Assembly (NCBI GenBank): GCA_900472485.1
Contig: UCII01000021.1
Location: 1-64,000, forward strand
Length of the DNA: 64,000 nt
Source of the DNA: Hyphomicrobiales bacterium
GTDB taxonomy: Bacteria > Pseudomonadota > Alphaproteobacteria > Rhizobiales > Rhizobiaceae
Reading direction: 5' to 3'
Below are positions 34,432 through 43,286 of this stretch, piece by piece (the stretch's first letter is position 1; the number at the start of each line of letters is the position of its first letter). The position numbers and the translations under genes were made by a program. The notes beneath the pieces are model-generated. The model saw only the letters and a program-made list of their open reading frames with translations. It ran no database searches and was not told the DNA's origin.

Positions 34432-35844
34432 ATGCATATTCGCTCAACATTGGCAGCTGCAGTTTTGACTGCGATCAGTTTTACCGGCGCGGCTCATGCC
34501 GAAACCATTCGCGTCGCGATCGGCACGCAGGACACTACGATCAATACGGCGACCGGTGGTCTTTTGATCCGGGAACTGCACCTTCTCGAAAAATACCTGC
34601 CGCATGACGGCAAATACAAGGACGCGAGCTACGACATCCAATGGAAGAACTTCACCAGTGGTGCACCGATCACCAACGAGCAGATTGCCGGCAAACTCGA
34701 TTTCGGCGTGATGGCGGACTTCCCCGGTTCCTTCAATGGTCTCGCGCATTTGAAGGCGGGACGCAAAAGCCTGTTCGTCTCGGTCCTTTCGGGTAGCGTC
34801 AAAGGAAGCGGAAACGGCATCGTCGTGCCCACAGACTCCCCGATCCAGTCCATCTCGGAACTTAAGGGCAAGACGATTTCGGTCCCCTTCGCCTCCACAT
34901 CGCACGGCCTATTGCTGCGCGCCATCAAGGCTCAAGGCTGGGATCCGGAAACCGATGTCAACATTGTAGCTCAAGCCCCCGAAGTCGCCGGCGCCGCTCT
35001 GAAGTCCAACCAGATCGAAGCGCATGCCGATTTCGTGCCCTTTGCCGAGCTTTATCCCTGGCGCGGCTTCGCGCGGAAGATCTATGACGGCTCGCAGGCG
35101 AACGGACCGACCTTCCATGGCGTGCTCGTCGATGCGGATTACGCCGAAAAATATCCAGAGGTCGTTACGGCCTATCTGCGCGCTGCGCTGGAAGCCGATC
35201 AATTGATTGCCAAGGAGCCGGAGAAATACAGTGAATTGATCGCGAAGGTGACCGGTGTCGAAGCGGAGGTAGATTATCTGTTTCACGGCCCGCTTGGTCT
35301 GCAGACCCGCGATCTGACCTGGAAGCCCGAATACCGGCAGGCCGTCGGCACGGCGATCGAAACGCTGAAGTACCTGAAAAAGGCCGACACCGGCCTCGAT
35401 GTCGACAGTTTCATCGACGATCGCTTCATCAAGGCCGCCTTCAAAGCATCGGGTCTCGACTATGAAGCGAGCCTGAAGAACTATGACCAGCTTCCGCTCG
35501 ACGCGAAGGACGCGGCAACGGGCGAACCGATCAAGGACCCAAAGCGCGTCGCCGAGATCTGGGTCAAGGACGAGCCGCTCGTTCGCCACTACGCCACGGC
35601 GGAAAATGCGTTCAAGGCTTTGAGGACGCTCGAAAGCGAAGGTAGGAGCATCCGCGTTTTCTATGCCCAGGATCGGGAGAGCGGCATCAAACTGCTCGGC
35701 AACCAAGCCTGGTTCGTTCGCAACGAAAAGGGGGAGATCAGCGCCTTTCTGCTCAAGGAAAATGCTGAAGGCTGGGCCAAGGCTCATGGCGGCGCAGTGC
35801 TCGATTTTGCCGTCGCCAAATCCTCTGTCGTGGCAAGCAACTGA
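34432..35844 (+). CDS. TauA/SsuA-like ABC binding protein with C-terminal extension
   Basis: This 470-residue protein has a signal peptide at 1-23 (AAVLTAISFTGAAHA). Residues about 25-330 form an NMT1/SsuA-type binding domain (KLDFGVMADFPGSFNGL, ISVPFASTSHGLLLRA). An extra stretch of about 140 residues at the C-terminus ends FVRNEKGEISAFLLKENAEG and then WAKAHGGAVLDF. Ordinary SsuA/TauA proteins are about 320 residues, so the tail is unusual. Its end resembles the NosL-type fold by eye (xxGxIxAFxxxENAxxWAxxHGGxVLxF), which in NosL binds copper, but typical Met/Cys ligands are not seen. ATG 34432 follows AGAGGG. Permease and ATPase genes follow directly. Confidence 0.84.
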   Translation: MHIRSTLAAAVLTAISFTGAAHAETIRVAIGTQDTTINTATGGLLIRELHLLEKYLPHDGKYKDASYDIQWKNFTSGAPITNEQIAGKLDFGVMADFPGSFNGLAHLKAGRKSLFVSVLSGSVKGSGNGIVVPTDSPIQSISELKGKTISVPFASTSHGLLLRAIKAQGWDPETDVNIVAQAPEVAGAALKSNQIEAHADFVPFAELYPWRGFARKIYDGSQANGPTFHGVLVDADYAEKYPEVVTAYLRAALEADQLIAKEPEKYSELIAKVTGVEAEVDYLFHGPLGLQTRDLTWKPEYRQAVGTAIETLKYLKKADTGLDVDSFIDDRFIKAAFKASGLDYEASLKNYDQLPLDAKDAATGEPIKDPKRVAEIWVKDEPLVRHYATAENAFKALRTLESEGRSIRVFYAQDRESGIKLLGNQAWFVRNEKGEISAFLLKENAEGWAKAHGGAVLDFAVAKSSVVASN

Positions 35845-35852
35845 GGCCGGGA

Positions 35853-36647
35853 ATGACGACGTGGATGCGCCCCGATTATGCATCTTGGCTGCGCCGTACA
35901 GGATCGATCGCTATCTGCCTTGTCCTATGGCAGGTGGCGTCCACTCTGCGGCTCGACCTCGGCCTCGTCACCTTCCGGAACGTGCCTTCGCCCGTGGAGG
36001 TGCTTATGGCCGGCCTGGCCTTTGTCCGATCGCCAAAGCTCCTCTCGCATGTTTCCAGCAGCCTCGAAAGAGTATTTGCCGGATATGCAATTGCCAGCGT
36101 CGTCGGCATTGCCTTCGGCTTGATCATTGGCTGGTCGCGTAACGCTTCAGATTTCCTGCTCGCACCTCTCGAATTGCTGCGGCCGATCCCGGCGGTTGCC
36201 TGGATACCCCTAGCAGTGCTGATGTTCCCGTCGTCCGAGCTGTCGATGATCTTCATTACATTCACCGGTGCCTTGTTTCCCATCCTGCTCAATACTGTTC
36301 ACGGCGTCGAGGGTGTTGATCCGCGTCTGATCGCAGCCGCGCGCAGTCTCGGCAGTACCCGCCGCGCGATGCTTTTCGAAGTCGTCCTTCCCGGCGCCGC
36401 GCCAAGCATCGTCACGGGCCTCGCCATCGGCATGGGCACCTCATGGTTCTGTCTGGTGACGGCCGAAATGATCTCCGGGCAATTCGGCATCGGCTATTAC
36501 ACCTGGGAAGCATATTCCTTGCAAAATTATCCGGAGATTATCGTCGGAATGATTGTGATCGGCGTGCTTGGCATGGGCAGCAGTACCTTGCTGCGAGCCG
36601 CCGGCAATGCATTGATCCCGTGGCAGAAGAAGGAAAAGGCCAGATGA
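35853..36647 (+). CDS. TauC/SsuC-like ABC permease
   Basis: This 264-residue inner-membrane permease of the nitrate/sulfonate/taurine class has about six membrane helices. The EAA loop is DPRLIAAARSLGSTRRAMLFEVVLPGAAPSIVTGL near residue 150. It starts 8 bases after the binding-protein stop, and its own stop overlaps the ATPase ATG by four bases (ATGA, 36644-36647). It works as a homodimer in this family. Confidence 0.9.
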   Translation: MTTWMRPDYASWLRRTGSIAICLVLWQVASTLRLDLGLVTFRNVPSPVEVLMAGLAFVRSPKLLSHVSSSLERVFAGYAIASVVGIAFGLIIGWSRNASDFLLAPLELLRPIPAVAWIPLAVLMFPSSELSMIFITFTGALFPILLNTVHGVEGVDPRLIAAARSLGSTRRAMLFEVVLPGAAPSIVTGLAIGMGTSWFCLVTAEMISGQFGIGYYTWEAYSLQNYPEIIVGMIVIGVLGMGSSTLLRAAGNALIPWQKKEKAR

Positions 36648-37486
36648 ACACCCACCAACGTCTGCCGCGATCCGAGACGGGGAGAATTCTGGCGGAACGG
36701 GTTTCCATCCGTCTGGGCAAAGGCAAAGCCGCCTTTGAAGCCGTTTCCGACGTCAGTTTCTCCGTCGCTCCCGGCGAATTCGTCTGCCTTCTCGGCCCAT
36801 CCGGCTGCGGAAAATCGACACTTCTCGGCGCACTCGCCGGCCATATCGAGATCGCCGGCGGTCGATTACATGTCGACGGAAGCTCGGTCAGGGGCCCGCA
36901 TCCCGAACGGGGGATCGTTTTCCAGCACCACACCCTGTTTCCCTGGAAGAGCGCGCGCGACAATGTTGCGTTTGGGCTCAAGATGCGCGGCGTCGGAAGA
37001 CAAGAGCGGCATCGCGAGGCGCAAAGGATGCTCGACCTCGTCGGCTTGAACGGTTTTGCCGATCGGTATCCGACACAGCTTTCGGGCGGCATGCAGCAAC
37101 GGGTGGAAATTGCCCGCGTCCTGATCAATCAACCGCGACTGCTGCTCATGGACGAGCCCTTCGGAGCGCTCGATGCCCTGACGAGGCTGAAGATGCAGGA
37201 ATTGCTGCTCACCATATGGGAGCAATTCCGCAAGACGATCCTGTTCGTGACACATGATATCGACGAAGCTCTGCTGCTCGCTGACCGGATCATCGTCATG
37301 AAGGCACAACCTGGCCGCATTCATGAAGAGCTCATCGTCCCCTCCCCGCGGCCGCGTTCGACAGATATCATTGCATCTCTCGAATTTTCGCGGCTGAAAC
37401 GTCATTGCCTCGAACTGTTGCATGAAGACAAAAGCGCCGACACGCTTCCGCGGCTAACGCCGCTCGGCTTGGGGAGAGCGGTCTAA
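36644..37486 (+). CDS. TauB/SsuB-like ABC ATPase
   Basis: This 280-residue ATPase has Walker A GPSGCGKST, Q-loop VFQHHTLFPW, signature LSGGMQQRVEIARVL, Walker B LLLMDEPFGALDA and H-loop VTHDIDEAL, all intact. The FPW after the Q-loop and FGALDA are typical for the taurine/nitrate/sulfonate group. It completes a three-gene importer with the two preceding genes and could also serve the orphan SsuA-like protein at 28843. Confidence 0.92.
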   Translation: MNTHQRLPRSETGRILAERVSIRLGKGKAAFEAVSDVSFSVAPGEFVCLLGPSGCGKSTLLGALAGHIEIAGGRLHVDGSSVRGPHPERGIVFQHHTLFPWKSARDNVAFGLKMRGVGRQERHREAQRMLDLVGLNGFADRYPTQLSGGMQQRVEIARVLINQPRLLLMDEPFGALDALTRLKMQELLLTIWEQFRKTILFVTHDIDEALLLADRIIVMKAQPGRIHEELIVPSPRPRSTDIIASLEFSRLKRHCLELLHEDKSADTLPRLTPLGLGRAV

Positions 37487-37777
37487 GGAGGCACCACATG
37501 ATTCATCGCGATTGGCTCCAAGAATTTTAGACAGTTCGCGGTTAATCGATCCGGTATAGCTTTGGAAGGAAAGCGAACCAATGAGGCATGAGGATGCCAG
37601 GTTGGCTTGTCGCCGGTTCGTGCAAGGTGCTGCCACGTCTCACGAACTGATCGCCCTTGGAAATAACCGCCGCAATGAAAATCAACTAATATTTCGCGCT
37701 TTGCTTTTTGCTGTTCGCCTTGCCCCATCAAGCGGGGCAAGAGCATTGTCGTAAGATCCCTGATGTCTTATCGCCGA
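37487..37777. other. Intergenic region with a truncated-looking tiny frame and a hairpin
   Basis: Directly after the ATPase stop, GGAGG and an ATG (37498) open a frame of only ten codons (MIHRDWLQEF). A good ribosome-binding site with so short a frame suggests the start of a fourth operon gene that has been lost by deletion. The rest reads poorly. A hairpin at 37719-37741 precedes the converging SulP gene. Confidence 0.35.
37719..37741. terminator. Hairpin between converging importer and SulP genes
   Basis: CTTGCCCC (37719-37726) pairs perfectly with GGGGCAAG (37734-37741) across a 7-base loop. No T run follows on either strand, so termination strength is uncertain; position between converging genes suits a terminator. 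Confidence 0.4.
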
Positions 37778-39304
37778 TCAGGCAACTTCCTCTGACAGCC
37801 TTTCAAAGATCGGCTTCAACCTGCGATGGCGTCCGAGCGGCGGGAGCTCAATTTCAACAAGGCGTCCCGATTTCTTCTGTCGTTTCAGCCATTCACGCAG
37901 GGTTTCGGCGCTCGTATGGTCAAGATAATGCAGGCGGGCGCCGACAATCCTGATCTTGCGACCCTCGGGAAGCGTTTCCAGCGTGTTTAGCAGGGCTGGA
38001 ACATCCTTGCATGTCGCCACACCGACGAGGTCGAGGTGGATGGTTTCATCATCCTCCAATCTGTCGATAGCGAGCTTGCGACGCAGATAGGGGAGAATTT
38101 CCAATATGGATAGCGCAAGGCCGAGCGCCACGCCGACGAGCAGGTCCTGAAGCACCACCATTGCCACCGTCGCGGTCCAGATCCCGACGGGAACCCAGCC
38201 GTGATGATCGAAGAGGTGACGAACATGATGGAGACTGATCAACCGCCATCCCGTCACCAGCAGCACTGCGGCAAGTGCCGTGAGCGGCACCATCGCGAGC
38301 AGCTCCGGCAGAAATGCCACGAGGCCAAGGATCCAAACGCCGTGCAGCACGGCCGAAGCCCGGGTTCTCGCACCTGCCTGAATATTGGCGGACGATCTGA
38401 CGATGACGCCGGTGATCGGCAGCGCACCCAGCAGACCGCAGAGCCCGTTGCCGATGCCTTGCGCAAACAGCTCCTTGTTGAAGCGGGTTCGCACGCCATC
38501 ATGCATGCGATCGACGGCGGCGGACGACAGCAGCGTTTCCGCACTGGCGATCACCGCGATAACCAGCGTCGTCACGATGATACCGGGCTCGGCCATCCTG
38601 GCAAAACCATCGAGCGTCGGCAGCGAAATACTGTCGATGAGGGAGGACGGCACCTCCACCCTGGCGATCGGCAGCTGCATCCCGGCCGTCAATATCGTGC
38701 CGGCTGCGACCCCCACCAGAGCACCGGGTACCAGCATCAATGGCTTCGGCCTGAATTTCTCCCAGGCGACCATGGCCAGCAAGGAAATCAAGCCTACGAG
38801 GAGAGCAACCGATTCCTGGGTCAGTCCCGCGCCCCACACGCGGCCAAGGGTCTGCTCCATGGCAGTGACGTTTTCGATACCGCCGGCAGCAGGTCTTGCC
38901 CCCATCAGCACATGGATCTGGCCAAGAATGATGAGGATGCCGATCCCGGCGAGCATGCCGTGGACCACCGCAGGCGAAATGGCGCGAAACCACGATCCGA
39001 TCTTCAGGAATCCGGCAAGGACCTGCAGCAATCCCGCCACGATGAGAACCGGCCCGAGCATGGCAGCGCCATATTGCTCGACAAAGCCGAAGACGATCAC
39101 GGCGAGACCAGCCGCCGGTCCTGATACCTGAAGCGGAGATCCGGCTAGAAGGCCGACGACGATGCCGCCGACAATGCCTGAAATGAGGCCCATGGCCACC
39201 GGAACGCCTGAAGCCACGGCGATGCCGAGGCAGAGCGGTATGGCGACGAGAAACACGACGAGCGACGATGCGAGGTCTCGCGACAGAACAGAGCTTGATA
39301 TCAT
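37778..39304 (-). CDS. SulP-family anion permease (sulfate/bicarbonate class)
   Basis: This 508-residue membrane protein has about ten to twelve helices and SulP motifs such as LVVFLVAIPLCLGIAVASG near the start, SGPAAGLAVIVFGF, and GNGLCGLLGALPITGVIVRSSANIQAGARTR in the middle. The C-terminal about 110 residues form a short STAS-like cytoplasmic domain (LVGVATCKDVPALLNTLETLPEGR, then LHYLDHTSAETLREWLKRQ). It is paired with a beta-carbonic anhydrase four bases upstream. Such SulP-carbonic anhydrase pairs are generally taken as bicarbonate uptake/hydration units, although sulfate transport is also possible given the sulfur genes next door. Confidence 0.88.
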   Translation of the reverse strand: MISSSVLSRDLASSLVVFLVAIPLCLGIAVASGVPVAMGLISGIVGGIVVGLLAGSPLQVSGPAAGLAVIVFGFVEQYGAAMLGPVLIVAGLLQVLAGFLKIGSWFRAISPAVVHGMLAGIGILIILGQIHVLMGARPAAGGIENVTAMEQTLGRVWGAGLTQESVALLVGLISLLAMVAWEKFRPKPLMLVPGALVGVAAGTILTAGMQLPIARVEVPSSLIDSISLPTLDGFARMAEPGIIVTTLVIAVIASAETLLSSAAVDRMHDGVRTRFNKELFAQGIGNGLCGLLGALPITGVIVRSSANIQAGARTRASAVLHGVWILGLVAFLPELLAMVPLTALAAVLLVTGWRLISLHHVRHLFDHHGWVPVGIWTATVAMVVLQDLLVGVALGLALSILEILPYLRRKLAIDRLEDDETIHLDLVGVATCKDVPALLNTLETLPEGRKIRIVGARLHYLDHTSAETLREWLKRQKKSGRLVEIELPPLGRHRRLKPIFERLSEEVA

Positions 39305-39308
39305 CGGC

Positions 39309-39998
39309 CTACTCCGCAGCTTGCGGCATCACATGCGGACGACCACGGCCGGTGACGGCGACGGGCAAAGGCCTGTCCTCCATGATATCCGTGAAGCGAG
39401 CGGCCGAACCGTCATAGACCAGCACCTCGCCCGTCTCGATATCGAAAAACCAGCCATGCAGGGTAATGTCGTTGGTCGCCAATTTGGCCGCGACCGAAGG
39501 ATGCGTGCGCAGATGATCAAGCTGGACAACGACGTTTTCCATGGCAATGGCGCGAACCCTTTGGCGCTCCGGCAGATCGGCAGGATAGGCTTCGCAAACA
39601 ATCGAATGGGCCGCATGGCTATGTTTCAGCCACGCAGCGACATTCGGCATCGGCTTCAGGAGATCGGGATGGCAGAGCCCTTTCATTGCGCCGCAATCGG
39701 AGTGCCCGCAGACGATGATATCGCGAACGCCGAGCGCGACGACCGCATATTCTATCGCCGATGATACACCGCCATTTGCCGTCGAAAACGGGGGAACGAT
39801 ATTTCCGGCATTGCGGCAAACAAAAAGTTCGCCAGGGCCGGATTGCGTGATCGTTTCGGGCATCACCCGGCTGTCGGCGCAGGAAATCATAAGCGCTTGT
39901 GGTTGCTGTCCCTCCTCCGCCAGCCGGCGATAAAGTGCCCGATGGTCGGGAAAGACGGCTCCGCGAAAGCTGGAGATCCCTTTAAGCAAATCACCCAT
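39309..39998 (-). CDS. Beta-class carbonic anhydrase
   Basis: This 229-residue enzyme interconverts CO2 and bicarbonate. The zinc site is visible: Cys40 and His99-x-x-Cys102, with the catalytic dyad Asp42/Arg44 in CADSR. Other family blocks are ELFVCRNAGNIVPP and GVSSAIEYAVVALGVRDIIVCGHSDCGAM. The ATG at 39998 has AAGGA upstream and gives the normal N-terminus. The gene precedes and is co-oriented with the SulP gene (gap 4 bases), so they form an operon in which the anhydrase would convert or supply the transported anion. Confidence 0.93.
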   Translation of the reverse strand: MGDLLKGISSFRGAVFPDHRALYRRLAEEGQQPQALMISCADSRVMPETITQSGPGELFVCRNAGNIVPPFSTANGGVSSAIEYAVVALGVRDIIVCGHSDCGAMKGLCHPDLLKPMPNVAAWLKHSHAAHSIVCEAYPADLPERQRVRAIAMENVVVQLDHLRTHPSVAAKLATNDITLHGWFFDIETGEVLVYDGSAARFTDIMEDRPLPVAVTGRGRPHVMPQAAE

Positions 39999-40373
39999 TG
40001 TCGAGTCCTTGTGATGGGCCGGACGGCAGGCAGGGGGCATACCCATGCCCGGCGGGTTGGAATGCGCGATCATTTCGCAAGTGCGAGATAGGAACAGGAA
40101 ACAGGAAGAAAATAGCGAAGTCGGAATTAGTCGGATCTAATTTATAAAAATCTTGTGAGTGGATTGTGAAATGGATTTAATCGACACCGCCTGCCTATGA
40201 ATATTTCGACCGATTTGATGGGCGACATGAGTCTAACCTGCAACAGTCTTCAGACAATCTGACGCTCGGTCATTTTCGCGCTGGATCTCTTTCGTTCCCA
40301 GGAGATATTAATCCCTTAGCGGAATGATTTGAACGCGCGCAGCGGCCGCGGCATTTCCGCACAAGGATACGTC
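39999..40373. other. Intergenic region upstream of carbonic anhydrase
   Basis: These 375 bases lie between divergent genes. A segment around 40120-40180 is A/T-rich (ATCTAATTTATAAAAATC) and likely holds promoter elements. No gene, hairpin or repeat was found. Confidence 0.35.
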
Positions 40374-40610
40374 ATGACGGCGCAGATTATTGCGGCATGG
40401 GCAGTACAGAACGGATTCTATCTACTGGATTCATGGAAGTATCGTCGCAGTGACGAGGCGCGCACAATCACCCTTGAAATCAAAAGACTCTCGGTGGTGT
40501 TAATCGATGAAAGGGCGGGATTGGCTCCGCGGGTTGCTTCCGCCTTGTTCAAAGAGTTGTTTTCCGGGAGTTCGAACGGCAAACTCGACCGATTTTTGTT
40601 GGATCGTTGA
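40374..40610 (+). CDS. Hypothetical 78-residue protein
   Basis: A small protein of unknown function. The ATG at 40374 is supported by AAGGA eight bases upstream; the frame is open further 5' to 40329, but without a signal. The sequence contains WAVQNGFYLLDSWKYRRSDEARTITLEIKR, with mixed charged and hydrophobic residues and no signal peptide or membrane helix. It stands alone, convergent with the LuxR-type gene. Confidence 0.45.
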   Translation: MTAQIIAAWAVQNGFYLLDSWKYRRSDEARTITLEIKRLSVVLIDERAGLAPRVASALFKELFSGSSNGKLDRFLLDR

Positions 40611-40841
40611 AAGCACTAGAGGAGCTTCAGTCGGATATTCGTCCTCGAGAATAAACCTGATCACGCGTGGGTCCGGGGACTGATGGTATGCCGCCCGAAA
40701 GCTTGTTGCTTTCTTTTCCACCCTGCTCCCCACCGGCCACGGCTGGCGCTGCCCTGCGAGGAATGAAGTTAGTTCCGTCCCTAAGCATGCGTGCAACGCC
40801 ACCGCCAGCTTGCGAGCCAGCGCACCGCGCGCCTTTCACGG

Positions 40842-41576
40842 TCATGGCGACGCGTCCTGCCCGCCGGAGGCTCTTCGAACCAGGCGGGCAACCACCTCCG
40901 TGCGGTTCTGCGCCTGCAACTTACGCATTATGTGCTGCAGATGCATCTTCACCGTATGCCCCGACAAATTGAGTTTTCCTGCAATTACCTTGTTTGAGCA
41001 GCCGCATTGCAACTCTGCGAGGACGTCCGCCTCCCGGGGGGTGAAATCGGCAATCTGCAAATACTGAGCCCTATCATCCAGGCTTTTTTCGGCCTCAATT
41101 CTGAACGGAATATGCTCGTTTGAGCCGTTTGTAACAGCTCCCAACAGCTGTGGGCAGAATGTTCCTCCAGCCAGAACAAGACGAAGACCGGCAAGGGCGA
41201 TGTCAATGGGAAGTGAAGTCGAGAAAAAGCCACGGATACCCATCTGGAGTGCGTGACGAACTATGTCGACATCATCCGTTCCCAAGAGCAACGTGATAGG
41301 AACATCGGGAAATTGTGCGGCAATTACCGTGAGATCGTCGCGCAGGCTTGTGCTCTCAACATCTCTGCCGGCTAGATCTAGCGCTATCAAACGCACCTCG
41401 GCTCCGAGAGCTCTATCGAGACTCTCGGTCGAGATCATGTCGATAAAACTCCACCCGGCGAGTTCACGCTCAAGAAGCTTGACCACAGTTGTCCGCGCCA
41501 GTGTGGAATGCTGAATTACGACAATAGTTGGTAAATTGCGCCGCATTTGACGCTTGGTTTTAGCACTGTTGGACAT
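40842..41576 (-). CDS. LuxR/NarL-type response regulator
   Basis: This 244-residue two-domain regulator has a receiver-like N-terminal domain of about residues 15-140. Its pocket is degenerate: the usual Asp cluster is replaced by VVIQHSTL, and the acceptor region reads LIALDLAGRD, where an Asp is kept. The LuxR helix-turn-helix at about 175-235 reads FTPREADVLAELQCGCSNKVIAGKLNLSGHTVKMHLQHIMRKL. With the first acidic pair missing, phosphorylation is doubtful and it may be an atypical regulator. The ATG at 41576 follows GGGGGAGC. It is the only regulator beside the glycine-rich protein and type I secretion genes (0.6 kb away), so it may control them. Confidence 0.85.
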   Translation of the reverse strand: MSNSAKTKRQMRRNLPTIVVIQHSTLARTTVVKLLERELAGWSFIDMISTESLDRALGAEVRLIALDLAGRDVESTSLRDDLTVIAAQFPDVPITLLLGTDDVDIVRHALQMGIRGFFSTSLPIDIALAGLRLVLAGGTFCPQLLGAVTNGSNEHIPFRIEAEKSLDDRAQYLQIADFTPREADVLAELQCGCSNKVIAGKLNLSGHTVKMHLQHIMRKLQAQNRTEVVARLVRRASGGQDASP

Positions 41577-42197
41577 CTGCGTGCTCCCCCGGAATATTGG
41601 CAGCCCAACGGCAATACGTATTATTCCTGTTCTCATTTCATGTCATGACACAAAAAAGGGGTACTCTCGATATCAATAGTCTTATCTTTCATGATAGTTC
41701 TTATAGCCAATGAGCTCAGAGCGATAGACAACCCATGCATGCGGAGCACGTTGAAAAAGCTTGATTGTGAAGACATGCGGAATCGACTATTCGCTGCAGA
41801 TGACACATCTTTTCGCGGAATTCGTGTGTGGCAAGCAACTCAACAGAGCTTTCAAAAGCACTGAAAAGACAATCAATCTTCGACATATCCATTCAATAAA
41901 GAGTAGTTGGATGTAATCAGATGCTGATCAACCTGCGTTTGATACCATATCTCAACTTAAGGCAGTTACAGCACTGCACAGGCAGATACCGGGCAAACGT
42001 AATGGCATCTGCCGGTCGTATTGACGGCAATGCGTAGAAGGTCGTGGTCGAATGTTCGATTTTCCACGTGAAGCGATCGTTCCGCGTGATGTTGGGCCAG
42101 GAGACGAAAGCCGGAGGAAGTGATCTACCATACCGCTTGAAATGGCCGGAGGAACGGTTTCGCGCCGTCGCGGTAATGTGAGTGAGGAGACTATCCG
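41577..42197. other. Gene-free 0.6-kb region before glycine-rich protein gene end
   Basis: No supported gene. The left part (41640-41720) is A/T-rich and is the probable promoter of the LuxR-type gene. The right part has a weak plus-strand reading of about 30 residues ending KWPEERFRAVAVM just before the glycine-rich gene, without a ribosome-binding site. No strong hairpins were seen. Confidence 0.35.
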
Positions 42198-43286
42198 CTA
42201 GGTATGGATGAAGCCGAGAATGTCGTCTACGAGAGCCGAATGGGCGTCCGTGAGGTTACCGCCTCCGCCATGGCCACCGATGCCGGCCAACTGAAGCGCA
42301 TGCTGATCGTAGAGCACGTGATCGATCTGTTGAGCGTCTGCCGTCCCGCCGGCGGGAACGGCAATATTGATAGGATGGAAATAGGCGAGATTGACGTCTA
42401 CCATGCTGCCGGTTGACGATCCGATCCCGCCGCCGCCCGCCGCGTGGCTGCCGGTAAAGATCGTATCCGACGACATGTTGAAGCCACCGCCGTTGCCGCC
42501 GACACCCGCAATCTGCATACTGCCCTGATCGAAAATTGCGTTGTTTGTCTGATGTGCCTCCGCCGAACCGCCTGCGGCACCCACCGCGATGTTGATCGGG
42601 GAAAAGATGGCTACATTCACGTCGACCATGCTGCCGACGAAAACTCCGCTGCCGCCATGCCCCGCATAATTGTTACCAGTAAATGTAACTGCGGTTCCCG
42701 GGCTCATCGTCGAATCGTGGATCGCGACATTATGATCTCCCCCAGAGCCGCCGATGCCACCCATCTGGGTCGCCCCCTGCAGGAACATAGCGTTGTTCGA
42801 TTGATCGGCGTGAGCCTCAGCGCCAGGGCCAACCGCCACAGCCGTGTTCACGGGGGCAAACACCGCAACATCGGAGCTTACGAGCCCGCCGAAAAATAGA
42901 CCGTTGCCGCCGGTGCCGGCATGATTGACGCCACCGCCGCCGCCGATGGCAACATTGCCGCTCCCGCCATTCCCGCCAATCCCAGCCATTTCGGTGGGAT
43001 GCTGATTGATCAGCGCATCGTTACCTTGAAAGGCGTCTGCGCTCGAATGAGGTCCTGCAATAGCCGCATTGGAGGGCACGAAGATCGCCAGTGCGTTGCT
43101 GTCGATCACGCCGTCGCTTATCCCGTCACCGCCACTGCCGGCTGAATTATAGTTCGGACCCGACGTGACATCCAATGGAAGCCAGGTCGGCACTAGCGCC
43201 AGATGCCCCACAGCCGAATTGGAGGTGAGGTTCTGATCGGTGCCTGTTTTGGGCAAGTCTTCCGATAAGGGCCGAATTTCCGTCAT
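42198..43286 (-). CDS. Large glycine-rich repeat protein, probable type I secretion substrate
   Basis: This 362-residue protein has no N-terminal signal peptide. After about 45 residues it consists of four imperfect repeats of 65-85 residues. Each repeat runs from an AGxGGxG turn through a VAIFxPxNxAV strand segment, an AEAHQxNNAxFxQG segment and an xQxAGIGGNGG turn. The C-terminus DAHSALVDDILGFIHT is short, amphipathic and acidic, as in uncleaved type I secretion signals. Classic RTX nonapeptides (GGxGxDxxx) are absent. The start ATG 43286 follows GGAG with good spacing. A smaller paralogue (43898) and ABC/HlyD export genes lie next door. Predicted function: secreted, possibly adhesive or calcium-independent beta-rich surface protein; inferred. 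Confidence 0.8.
   Translation of the reverse strand: MTEIRPLSEDLPKTGTDQNLTSNSAVGHLALVPTWLPLDVTSGPNYNSAGSGGDGISDGVIDSNALAIFVPSNAAIAGPHSSADAFQGNDALINQHPTEMAGIGGNGGSGNVAIGGGGGVNHAGTGGNGLFFGGLVSSDVAVFAPVNTAVAVGPGAEAHADQSNNAMFLQGATQMGGIGGSGGDHNVAIHDSTMSPGTAVTFTGNNYAGHGGSGVFVGSMVDVNVAIFSPINIAVGAAGGSAEAHQTNNAIFDQGSMQIAGVGGNGGGFNMSSDTIFTGSHAAGGGGIGSSTGSMVDVNLAYFHPINIAVPAGGTADAQQIDHVLYDQHALQLAGIGGHGGGGNLTDAHSALVDDILGFIHT

Noticed and set aside
37483..37746. 87-codon minus-strand frame between the importer and SulP genes
   Set aside because: Overlaps the end of the ATPase gene, has no ribosome-binding site and no known motif.
42198..43286. CRISPR-like or DNA-level tandem repeat array in the glycine-rich gene
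   Set aside because: Repeats are diverged protein repeats of 65-85 residues, with no conserved short DNA repeat and spacer pattern.
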